16,187 nucleotides of DNA, from assembly GCA_937915975.1 (NCBI GenBank), contig CALGGL010000034.1, positions 1 to 16,187 of the forward strand, given 5' to 3'. Below, piece after piece: positions 6,168-12,388 of the stretch; within the stretch, counting starts at the first letter, position 1, and each line of letters opens with the position of its first letter. The stretch is from an uncultured Lachnospiraceae bacterium (GTDB lineage: Bacteria > Bacillota > Clostridia > Lachnospirales > Lachnospiraceae). The position numbers and the translations under genes were made by a program. Below the pieces are notes generated by a model. That model made no database searches. It was not told where the DNA came from and saw nothing but the letters and a program-made list of their open reading frames with translations.

Positions 6168-7412
6168 ATGGCAGAAAGAAGAAAAGATACAAAGGGCAGA
6201 GTTCTAAAGGAGAATGAAACCCAAAGACCTGATGGAACATATAGCTATAGATGGAGAACAGCTAATGGAAAGAGAAATGCTGTTTATGGAAGGACGCTTG
6301 AAGAACTAAGAGAAAAAGAGCAAAAGGTTTTAAGGGATAAAAGTGACGGAATAAAGACAAATGCTCAAAATGTTACCTTAAATGATATATTTGATTTATG
6401 GGTAAATATAAAAAGAGGTCTTAAGGATAATACCTTTCAGAACTATATCTATATGTATGAACAATTCGTACGCGATTATTTAGGAACGGTTAAAATCACA
6501 AAACTGAAGCGTTCAGACATAAGACGGTTTTATAATTATCTTATTGATGAAAGAGGTCTAAAAGTTTCAAGCGTTGATAATATTCACACAGTTTTACATC
6601 AAGTCATTGCTCTTGCGGTTGAAGATGAATATTTGAGAACAAATGTAAGTGATAATGCATTAAAGGAACTGAAACAATCAAGAAACTTATATACAGAAAA
6701 GAAACGGTCATTAACAACACAAGAACAAAAGCTATTTCTTGATTATTTAAAGAAAAATCCTATGTATCAACATTGGTATCCGATTTTTTCACTTATGCTT
6801 GGAACAGGTCTTCGAGTTGGAGAGACGACAGGTCTTAGATGGGAAGATGTTGATTTTGAAAATAACATAATTAGTATAAATCACACCTTGGTTTATTATA
6901 ATCATAACAAGGGCGGTTGTTATTTCGGAATAAATACACCTAAGACAAGAGCAGGAGAGCGAACAATCCCTATGATTGATAGTGTAAGAGAAGCTCTTTT
7001 ACAAGAAAAAGAAAATCAAATTATGCAAGGAATTGAATGCAAGGTAACTGTAGACGGATTTACAAACTTTATCTTTATAAATCGCTTTGGTAATGTTCAA
7101 CATCAGGGAACTTTAAATAAAGCACTTAGAAGAATTATAAGGGATTGCAATCAGGATATTCTTGATAATGCAAATAATAGTCAAACTGAGGTTTTGTTAC
7201 CGAGATTTAGTTGTCATATTCTAAGACATACATTTACAACTCGTTTGTGTGAGTCTGGAATAAATATTAAAGTTATTCAATCGGTGTTAGGTCACGCTGA
7301 TATTAGTACAACACTTGATATATATGCTGATGTGACTAAAGATTTAAAAAATGCTGAAATGCTTAGCTTTAATGATTTTATAAAACAAAGTGAATATGTC
7401 TTAGAAGCTTAA
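6168..7412 (+). CDS. int: Tyrosine recombinase, Tn916-family integrase
   Basis: This 414-residue integrase starts at ATG 6168 behind AAAGGAG. Residues 1-60 form the arm-DNA-binding domain (MAERRKDTKGRVLKENETQR, YSYRWR), similar in pattern to the Tn916 Int start. Residues about 68-165 are the core-binding SAM-like domain, and about 180-400 the catalytic domain. All active-site residues are present: Arg216 (GTGLRVGE), Lys259 (TPKTRAGERTIP), His350 and Arg353 (HILRHTF), His376 (GHAD) and Tyr386 (DIYAD). Length is close to Tn916 Int (about 405). It would catalyse recombination between the att cores at 378-392 and 7555-7569. The gene ends in the first of three TTAAACCCA repeats, a compact arrangement typical of element ends. 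Confidence 0.96.
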   Translation: MAERRKDTKGRVLKENETQRPDGTYSYRWRTANGKRNAVYGRTLEELREKEQKVLRDKSDGIKTNAQNVTLNDIFDLWVNIKRGLKDNTFQNYIYMYEQFVRDYLGTVKITKLKRSDIRRFYNYLIDERGLKVSSVDNIHTVLHQVIALAVEDEYLRTNVSDNALKELKQSRNLYTEKKRSLTTQEQKLFLDYLKKNPMYQHWYPIFSLMLGTGLRVGETTGLRWEDVDFENNIISINHTLVYYNHNKGGCYFGINTPKTRAGERTIPMIDSVREALLQEKENQIMQGIECKVTVDGFTNFIFINRFGNVQHQGTLNKALRRIIRDCNQDILDNANNSQTEVLLPRFSCHILRHTFTTRLCESGINIKVIQSVLGHADISTTLDIYADVTKDLKNAEMLSFNDFIKQSEYVLEA

Positions 7413-7439
7413 ACCCATTTTAAACCCAACTTAAACCCA
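7409..7439 (+). repeat. Three 11-bp-period arm-type repeats at the right end of the IME
   Basis: TTAAACCCA occurs at 7409-7417, 7420-7428 and 7431-7439, each separated by two bases. The first copy overlaps the integrase stop codon. Two related copies lie at 449-468 in the same orientation. A 16-bp run (TTTAAACCCAACTTAA) is identical between 448-463 and 7419-7434. Phasing at about one helical turn suits cooperative binding by integrase N-terminal domains. Confidence 0.6.
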
Positions 7440-7523
7440 TTTTGTAAAACTGTTGAAATTTTATGAGAAGTTATGTAAAATGGAATAAATATAAGTTTGA
7501 CTGTTGAGGGAGAGTGAGGATAT

Positions 7524-7580
7524 ATGAGACAATTTGAGAAAAAAGGTAAGGTTTTCCCGACGATGAAGACGTTGAATTAA
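7524..7580 (+). CDS. 18-residue micro-ORF crossing the right att core
   Basis: ATG 7524 follows a good site (AGGGAGAGTGAGG) and encodes 18 residues ending FPTMKTLN. The att copy at 378 has an equally long frame (347-403) ending IPTMKSLN, but without a convincing ribosome binding site. The shared ending comes from the att core itself. The likely meaning is that the core derives from the 3' end of a target gene and the integrated element supplies a new beginning. Translation is possible; a function is doubtful. Confidence 0.3.
   Translation: MRQFEKKGKVFPTMKTLN
7555..7569 (+). other. Right att core of the IME
   Basis: TCCCGACGATGAAGA is identical to the copy at 378-392. It lies 142 bases after the integrase stop, and a strong terminator follows 30 bases later. 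This arrangement (att at a coding 3' end, then terminator) fits integration into the end of a plus-strand host gene whose main body would lie left of the neighbouring element, outside the window. Confidence 0.75.
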
Positions 7581-7598
7581 AAAGCTAGCATTAATATA

Positions 7599-7648
7599 TT
7601 TTGCAAAACAAAAAGACACTTTCCGAAGTGTCTTTTTGTTTTGCAAAA
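7599..7648. terminator. Perfect 23-bp hairpin terminator, bidirectional
   Basis: The arms 7599-7621 and 7626-7648 are perfectly complementary around a TCCG loop. The core GACACTT/AAGTGTC is flanked by T-rich and A-rich arms on both sides, so it can terminate transcription in either direction. It lies 18 bases after the stop at 7578-7580 and before the promoter of the toxin-antitoxin-like module. Confidence 0.88.
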
Positions 7649-7669
7649 AAAGGAGTCAATAATATAATA

Positions 7670-7698
7670 TTGACATTACTTCGGTTAACCGATATATT
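7670..7698 (+). promoter_or_regulatory. Promoter with palindromic operator in the spacer
   Basis: TTGACA (7670-7675, consensus) is separated by 17 bases from TATATT (7693-7698). The spacer carries a perfect 12-bp palindrome TCGGTTAACCGA (7681-7692) that abuts the -10 box. A repressor bound there would block RNA polymerase. The XRE-family protein encoded 24 bases downstream is the natural candidate for autoregulation. Confidence 0.75.
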
Positions 7699-7721
7699 AT
7701 AATAAAAAGGAGGGAAAGCTG

Positions 7722-8303
7722 ATGATTTTAAATGACTTACTTGAAAAAGAAAAAATGTCAAGATATCGCTTAAGCAAGGAAAGTGGCGTAGCAATGACTA
7801 CGATTACAGATATCTGTAGTGGAAAAGCTGATCTTGATAAATGCGCAGCCGGAACTTTATATAAAATTGCTAAGGTCCTTGGTGTGACAGTTGATTCTAT
7901 ATTGGAGAATAATGCGATAGAAAAGGTGGATTATAGATGTTCTTTTGAAACATTTAAGAGTAATACATGTCATCATGTAAAAGATATGGGAGACATTGAC
8001 TTCATCATTGAAACACTGGAGACTGATGAGATACGTAAATTGTATGAACGTAGTTGGTATAGAGAAGCCTTATATTTGTTGGGTATGATTGATTATCTGT
8101 CCAGAATAAATAATCTGCCTATTTGCAAGAATTATAATGATATTCGTTCTCAAAAACTTGAGAAGCCATATTTCCCTGCAGGTGTTATAGTATCATATGC
8201 AGCAATAGGGGATGAAAGCATAAAAGAAAAGGCATTGGCCAATGCAATACCTGAATTTTTACGATTTAATATCGTAGAAAGCGAGGTGCGAAATGTCTGC
8301 TGA
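7722..8303 (+). CDS. XRE/Cro-CI-family regulator, putative antitoxin of a nucleotidyltransferase pair
   Basis: This 193-residue protein starts at ATG 7722 behind AAGGAGGGAAAGCTG. Residues 1-64 are a Cro/CI helix-turn-helix: RYRLSKESGVAMTTITDICS (recognition region), then AAGTLYKIAKVLGVTVDSIL. The remaining 130 residues form a helical domain (ETLETDEIRKLYERSWYREA, then LYLLGMIDYLSRINNLP). The downstream gene overlaps it by 11 bases, so the two are translationally coupled. In such pairs the DNA-binding partner neutralises a nucleotidyltransferase toxin and represses the operon, and the palindrome in its promoter supports autoregulation. It could instead be a plain regulator of the second gene. 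Confidence 0.82.
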   Translation: MILNDLLEKEKMSRYRLSKESGVAMTTITDICSGKADLDKCAAGTLYKIAKVLGVTVDSILENNAIEKVDYRCSFETFKSNTCHHVKDMGDIDFIIETLETDEIRKLYERSWYREALYLLGMIDYLSRINNLPICKNYNDIRSQKLEKPYFPAGVIVSYAAIGDESIKEKALANAIPEFLRFNIVESEVRNVC

Positions 8304-9006
8304 TAAGCCTTTTACAAAAGAAAATCTGGATAGCTATCTAAAGGAATTAGCTAAAGAGTTTCGAAAAAAGAATGGTACCAAAATGCCCGCTGAGATTATA
8401 CTTGTTGGAGGGGCATCCATTCTAATTAATTATGGTTTTAGAGAAATGACTTATGATATGGATGCGATTATCAAGTCGTCAGGGACAATGAAAGACGCAA
8501 TTAATACAGTTGGAGATAGATTGGGACTTCCGGTTGGATGGTTAAACACAGACTTTGTTAATACGAATTCGTATACACCGAAATTGGCGGAATATTCAAA
8601 ATACTATAAGACCTTTTCGAATATTCTGCAGATAAGAACAGTGTCTGCTGAGTATTTGATTGCCATGAAACTTATGGCAGGTCGTCAATATAAGAATGAT
8701 TTATCAGATATAGTAGGTGTATTGATTGAACAAGAAGAGAGAAATGCATCATTGAGTTTTGAAAAAATCAAGAAGGCTGTGGTCGATTTATATGATTCAT
8801 ATGACAAGATACCGGAAACTTCTCGAGTTTTTATTGAGGCTGTTTACAAGAAAGAAAACTTGCATGAATTTTACAAGCAGTGTAGAGAACTTGAACAGGA
8901 GAATAAAGATGTTTTAGTTGGATTTCAGGGGGATTATCCGGGTATACTTAATGGTGACAATCTTGCTGATATTTTGAAAGCAGCCAAGGCAAAGAAGAAT
9001 CAATGA
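8293..9006 (+). CDS. AbiEii/DUF6036-type nucleotidyltransferase, putative toxin
   Basis: This 237-residue protein starts at ATG 8293 behind GAGGTG and overlaps the upstream gene by 11 bases. It has the minimal nucleotidyltransferase signature: ILVGGASILINYG (36-48, with Gly39-Gly40 and Ser42), then TYDMDAII (53-60, Asp55 and Asp57 as metal ligands). A later MKLMAGRQYKNDLSDIVGVL segment is the usual second conserved block of AbiEii and DUF6036 proteins. Toxins of this superfamily (AbiEii, MenT) transfer nucleotides, for example to tRNA acceptor ends, and stop growth or abort phage infection. The exact family and target are not settled by eye. All key residues seem present, so it is probably active. 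Confidence 0.78.
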   Translation: MSADKPFTKENLDSYLKELAKEFRKKNGTKMPAEIILVGGASILINYGFREMTYDMDAIIKSSGTMKDAINTVGDRLGLPVGWLNTDFVNTNSYTPKLAEYSKYYKTFSNILQIRTVSAEYLIAMKLMAGRQYKNDLSDIVGVLIEQEERNASLSFEKIKKAVVDLYDSYDKIPETSRVFIEAVYKKENLHEFYKQCRELEQENKDVLVGFQGDYPGILNGDNLADILKAAKAKKNQ

Positions 9007-9040
9007 GGTTGTGATATTGAATCAGAAATAAATGTGATAT

Positions 9041-9169
9041 TCACAGAAATTACCTATGTTTGTCAAAAAACTTTCCGATGAAGAGGCTGTAATTGTTATG
9101 GTTGATTCTAATATGCAGCGCGAACATATTTTACCAAGTGAAAAGGCAAAGGCATATTTTTATTGGTAA
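9041..9169 (+). pseudogene. ParB/Spo0J-type partition protein fragment
   Basis: A short open stretch reads KLPMFVKKLSDEEAVIVMVD, then SNMQREHILPSEKAKAYFYW and stop. This is typical of the central region of ParB-like proteins on Clostridia plasmids and ICEs (LSDDEATIIMVDSNLQRE, LPSEKAFAY). Both ends are missing: an in-frame stop lies just upstream at 9035-9037, and the DNA-binding half is gone. It is a remnant of a former mobile element. An ATG at 9056 could open a 37-codon frame, but no function is expected. Confidence 0.75.
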
Positions 9170-9430
9170 AAGTTACATATTTTTTGGAGTTATTACCAAA
9201 GTGTGATAGATAAAGTGGTAGATAAAAACCATGGTTTAAATGTTACACAGCGTAAGATCCTAATAGAAATAGAAAATAATCCTAGAATAACGCAACCACA
9301 ACTAGCAGCAAAACTTGTTTTTGGCAAAACAATAATTCAAAACAATATAGCTATTCTAAAGAAAGAAGGATATATTGAACGAATTGGTTCAAATAAGTCG
9401 GGTCATTGGAACATTATTGATAATTTTTAG
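9170..9430 (+). pseudogene. Winged-helix remnant, probably the tail of a Schlafen/AlbA-type ATPase-regulator
   Basis: The frame is open from the codon after the ParB-fragment stop and reads LNVTQRKILIEIENNPRITQ, then PQLAAKLVFGKTIIQNNIAI, LKKEGYIERIGSNKSGHW and stop. This is a LexA/Lrp-like winged helix, of the kind found at the C terminus of long AlbA_2-domain (COG2865) proteins. A GTG at 9203 would give a 75-residue protein but has only a weak ribosome binding site. The lack of an N-terminal part and its place next to another fragment argue for debris. A free-standing small regulator remains possible. Confidence 0.6.
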
Positions 9431-9446
9431 AAGCCATATATATGAT

Positions 9447-9476
9447 TTTATAAAAAATTCATAATTATGTTATAAT
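9447..9476 (+). promoter_or_regulatory. Weak promoter for the kinase operon
   Basis: TATAAT (9471-9476) is a consensus -10 box, 43 bases before the kinase start. The best -35 candidate is TTTATA (9447-9452, four of six) at 18-base spacing. The region is AT-rich, so a chance match is possible. Confidence 0.35.
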
Positions 9477-9518
9477 AATTCAATACTTTAAAAACTATAA
9501 AGGAAAAGAGACTAACCA

Positions 9519-10760
9519 ATGAATCAGATTAATTATTCGGTATATTTATATACAGCATTATTTCTACAGCTTGTGGGACTTGCTTTTGTCGTGGTTATAG
9601 ACCCGTACATTCGTAGAAAACACAAAAGGATTCTGCTGTTAAATGTCTTTTTGGTAGTCAGTCTTATTATACAAAATTATATGGATTATGCATTGAAGCT
9701 TAATTCGTCATCAAATTTTGCATTAAAGTGCTGGGCGGTATACGGATATGCAATAAGACCTGTGATTATTACACTTTATCTCTATATAATAAGTGATAGA
9801 AAAAAGCATGGGGTGACTTGGATTTTACTGTCAATAAACTGCCTTATATACATGACTACATTTTTCTCACATATATGTTTTTGGTACACTGAAGAAAAAT
9901 ATTTCCATCGCGGACCACTTGGATTTAGCTGCCATATAGTGAGTGGCATTTTGCTTTTAGAAATAATGCTGATAAGCATAAAAAAATACAGGGCGGGACG
10001 AAGGACAGAGTCATGGATACCTATTATGAACGCGGTTACCATTATAACAGCGATATTGCTTGATACAATGAATTTTGTTGATGTTGAACCTGTATCGTTT
10101 CTTACAATTGCGATTGTAAGCAACAGCATTTTTTATTATATCTGGCTGCATATACAGTTTGTCAGAGGGCATGAAGAGGACTTGAAGGCTCAGCAGAGAA
10201 TAAAGATAATGATGACACAGATACAACCGCATTTTCTGTATAATACGCTTTCAACTATAAAGGCATTATGCAAGACTGATCCTCAAAGGGCAGCAAAGAT
10301 AACGGAAAAGTTTGGAGCGTACTTAAGACAGAATATGGATTCAATCAATATGCCGGATTTGATTCCGTTTGAAAAGGAGATAGAGCATACCAAGCTGTAT
10401 GCAGAAATTGAGATGACGCGGTTTTCAAATGTTCATGTGAATTATGATATAAGGGAAAATGATTTTAAGATACCGGCACTGACAGTTCAGCCTATAGTGG
10501 AAAATGCAATAAAGTACGGAGTCCGCATAAGAGATTATGGAATTGTTAACATAATATCCTGTAAAAAGGATGATTGCTATGAAATTATCATCAAAGATAA
10601 TGGTATAGGCTTTGAACCGGATAAGATAGCTGATGACGGAAAGCATATAGGTATAAAAAACGTGAGGGAACGTATAGAAAGCATGTGTAAAGGAAGCCTT
10701 TTGATAGAAAGCATAAAAGATAAAGGAACCACAGTTATTATTACGATTCCTGAAAAATAA
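9519..10760 (+). CDS. LytS-like sensor histidine kinase, seven membrane helices, no adjacent response regulator
   Basis: This is a 413-residue protein. The N-terminal half carries seven hydrophobic helices (about residues 10-27, 38-57, 73-91, 99-122, 132-153, 167-187 and 193-215), a membrane sensor without an obvious extracellular ligand domain. The His_kinase (pfam06580) region follows with QIQPHFLYNTLSTIKAL (His238 as phosphoacceptor). The ATPase domain has PIVENAIKYG (N box, Asn329), DNGIGF (360-365) and HIGIKNVRERI (376-386). Proteins of this class normally phosphorylate LytTR response regulators and respond to peptides or cell-envelope state. No regulator gene lies within the window. A lipoprotein gene follows after 24 bases, suggesting co-transcription. 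Confidence 0.93.
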   Translation: MNQINYSVYLYTALFLQLVGLAFVVVIDPYIRRKHKRILLLNVFLVVSLIIQNYMDYALKLNSSSNFALKCWAVYGYAIRPVIITLYLYIISDRKKHGVTWILLSINCLIYMTTFFSHICFWYTEEKYFHRGPLGFSCHIVSGILLLEIMLISIKKYRAGRRTESWIPIMNAVTIITAILLDTMNFVDVEPVSFLTIAIVSNSIFYYIWLHIQFVRGHEEDLKAQQRIKIMMTQIQPHFLYNTLSTIKALCKTDPQRAAKITEKFGAYLRQNMDSINMPDLIPFEKEIEHTKLYAEIEMTRFSNVHVNYDIRENDFKIPALTVQPIVENAIKYGVRIRDYGIVNIISCKKDDCYEIIIKDNGIGFEPDKIADDGKHIGIKNVRERIESMCKGSLLIESIKDKGTTVIITIPEK

Positions 10761-10784
10761 ATTAATATCAAAGGAGACATTATA

Positions 10785-11426
10785 ATGAAAAGGAAAGTTA
10801 CTTTATTATTAACTGTTACAACATTTATTGCAGCAGCACTTTGCAGTTGTGGAAAAAAGGAAAATGACGATAAAGAAAACGTAACAGTAAGTACAACACT
10901 TGAGAAAACGACTGAGGCTGATGATGTTGAAAAACAGGGAGATACAACAACAGCTACATCGGAAACAGTTACACAACAGACAAAAGAAGAGCAGGAAGAG
11001 GTAACGACTCAGGCAGTAACAGATACAACAACAGAAACTGTAGATTCGGAAACGGGCTATACGGTACAAAATATTTTAGGAACTTATGTGTGCGACAGAG
11101 CAACTATAATGATATCATCTGCAGGTGGCGATGCTGTTAATGTCGATATTACATGGGGAAGCAGTGCATTTTCATCAGCAGAATGGACTATAACGGGAAC
11201 ATTTAATTCATCAGATACAAGCATAGCATATACCAATGGAATTTTAAAGTATGTTGAGTATGCCGAAGATGGTTCTTCACAGGAAGAGATAGTATATACC
11301 GATGGAAGCGGTTCGTTTATATTTGATATGAGTTCAAATTCTTTAAGATGGAATGATGCAAAAGAAAACGCAGCGGAAGGTATGGTCTTTGAACTTGTTA
11401 ATATAAATGGAACAATAGGGAGATAA
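10785..11426 (+). CDS. Lipoprotein with Thr/Glu-rich linker and C-terminal beta domain
   Basis: The ATG at 10785 follows AAAGGAG. The 213-residue product has a basic start, a hydrophobic signal segment (residues 5-19) and a lipobox ending at Cys22 (ALCSCGKK). A linker rich in Thr, Glu and Gln (about 24-85) follows, then a predicted beta-rich domain (about 88-210) beginning TVQNILGTYVCDRATIMI. That layout resembles lipocalin-like or YbbR-like surface lipoproteins common in Lachnospiraceae, but no family is firmly recognised. It would sit outside the membrane and might present a ligand to, or modulate, the sensor kinase encoded just upstream. Confidence 0.85.
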   Translation: MKRKVTLLLTVTTFIAAALCSCGKKENDDKENVTVSTTLEKTTEADDVEKQGDTTTATSETVTQQTKEEQEEVTTQAVTDTTTETVDSETGYTVQNILGTYVCDRATIMISSAGGDAVNVDITWGSSAFSSAEWTITGTFNSSDTSIAYTNGILKYVEYAEDGSSQEEIVYTDGSGSFIFDMSSNSLRWNDAKENAAEGMVFELVNINGTIGR

Positions 11427-11437
11427 TGAATAAAATA

Positions 11438-11466
11438 TGTACATTTTTCTCGATTCATTATATAAT
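11438..11466 (+). promoter_or_regulatory. Candidate internal promoter before the acetyltransferase gene
   Basis: TGTACA (11438-11443, four of six to the -35 consensus), a 17-base spacer and TATAAT (11461-11466). An inverted repeat ATAATGAAT (11423-11431) with ATTCATTAT (11453-11461) brackets the -35 and could be an operator or a weak hairpin. It lies in the 102-base gap between lipoprotein and acetyltransferase genes, so the last three genes may have their own expression. Confidence 0.45.
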
Positions 11467-11528
11467 TATACAGTTAAATTTTTTTGATTTGAGTGAAAAA
11501 TAAGATCAAGAGGAGAATTATTTATCCC

Positions 11529-12380
11529 ATGGCAATTATATACAAGAAAATGAAAAATGACGAGGTGTCTTATCTGCCTGAACCTGTAATGAAAAGAATG
11601 GACGAGGAAAAAAGCTGGGCATTTTGCGCGATAGATACCGACAGGGATAAGTGGTGTGCCTGTCTTTTACTGTCCATGACAGAGGGAATTCAGGACATGA
11701 TGCAGCTGCATGGATTATATGTAAAGCCTGCCTACAGAAATGAAAGTATTGGTAAAAGCCTTTTAGAGTATGCAATTAATATCGCGATAAGTGCAGGAGC
11801 ACGAAGCTTTTTCTATAAAGAGATTACCGAAACACGCGGAATGCTTTGGTCGTCAAGACATATCTGTGTTTCTCAAGGCTTTAGAGCATCTGTAATTGAT
11901 GAGCATATCGTATATTATGAAACAAAGAAATTGAAATACAATCTAAATATAAAAAAGGTTATGCAAAAAACCGCCAAGATTCCGATTATAAAGCTTGATA
12001 ATTATGATGATATCAGGTTAAAAAAACTTAAGAAAAAGATAAACAGCCGATTGTATTTTCTGGAAAATGATATCTATGATCTGGAACATTCAAGATTTTA
12101 TGTAGATGGAGAAAATATACTGGCGGTTGCCTGTGTCAAAACCGATGAAGAAAAAGAGGCTACATTTCAGGGGATTTATTTTACCGATGATTGCCCAAAG
12201 GATAAGATTAAAATGATCAATCCGATATTGATGGTTCATTGTGTCAACAGCGTGCTGTCAGCAGGTTGTGAAAAACTATATCTGACGATACAGGGAGATA
12301 CAGACCATGATGCTTCGGTAGGACTATTGGGCGAGCCTGACGGAGATTATTATGCAATTGAATGGATTAAGAATGTGTAG
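11529..12380 (+). CDS. GNAT-family acetyltransferase with a second C-terminal domain
   Basis: The chosen start is ATG 11529, with AGAGGAG about 12 bases upstream; an in-frame GTG at 11493 has no ribosome binding site. The protein has 283 residues. The GNAT core occupies about 20-140: LHGLYVKPAYRNESIGKSLL matches the motif A pyrophosphate-binding pattern (V-x-P-x-Y-R...x-x-I-G-x-x-L-L), followed by EYAINIAISAGARSFFYKE. Residues about 150-283 have another beta-rich pattern ending GEPDGDYYAIEWI, possibly a degenerate second GNAT fold. The substrate is unknown. The gene is 8 bases from the start of the 1004-residue protein, so that protein is a plausible substrate; toxin acyltransferases such as HlyC share the GNAT fold. 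That link is inference. Confidence 0.8.
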   Translation: MAIIYKKMKNDEVSYLPEPVMKRMDEEKSWAFCAIDTDRDKWCACLLLSMTEGIQDMMQLHGLYVKPAYRNESIGKSLLEYAINIAISAGARSFFYKEITETRGMLWSSRHICVSQGFRASVIDEHIVYYETKKLKYNLNIKKVMQKTAKIPIIKLDNYDDIRLKKLKKKINSRLYFLENDIYDLEHSRFYVDGENILAVACVKTDEEKEATFQGIYFTDDCPKDKIKMINPILMVHCVNSVLSAGCEKLYLTIQGDTDHDASVGLLGEPDGDYYAIEWIKNV

Positions 12381-12388
12381 GTGATATA

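Larger units (their letters stand above)
379..7569 (+). mobile_element. Putative integrative mobilizable element (IME), about 7.2 kb, Tn916/ICEBs1-type mobilisation module
   Basis: The element is bounded by identical 15-bp att cores and has matching 11-bp-period repeats just inside both ends. Its gene order (HelP-like protein, FtsK-type coupling ATPase, Rep_trans relaxase, excisionase, integrase) follows the ydcP-conQ-nicK order of ICEBs1 and the orf23/orf21/orf20 plus xis-int genes of Tn916. No type IV secretion channel genes are present. It should therefore process and couple its own DNA but borrow the mating channel of a co-resident conjugative element. Cargo appears to be a ribbon-helix-helix regulator and two membrane or surface proteins. 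The exact ends depend on the crossover point inside the att core. Confidence 0.8.

Noticed and set aside
5852..6169. Minus-strand open frame of 105 codons across xis
   Set aside because: It is antisense to xis, whose Tn916 Xis similarity is clear; no family features on the minus strand.
10809..11069. Minus-strand frame rich in Cys, Ser and Phe
   Set aside because: It is the complement of the Thr/Glu-rich lipoprotein linker (ACA/GAA codons), a composition artefact.
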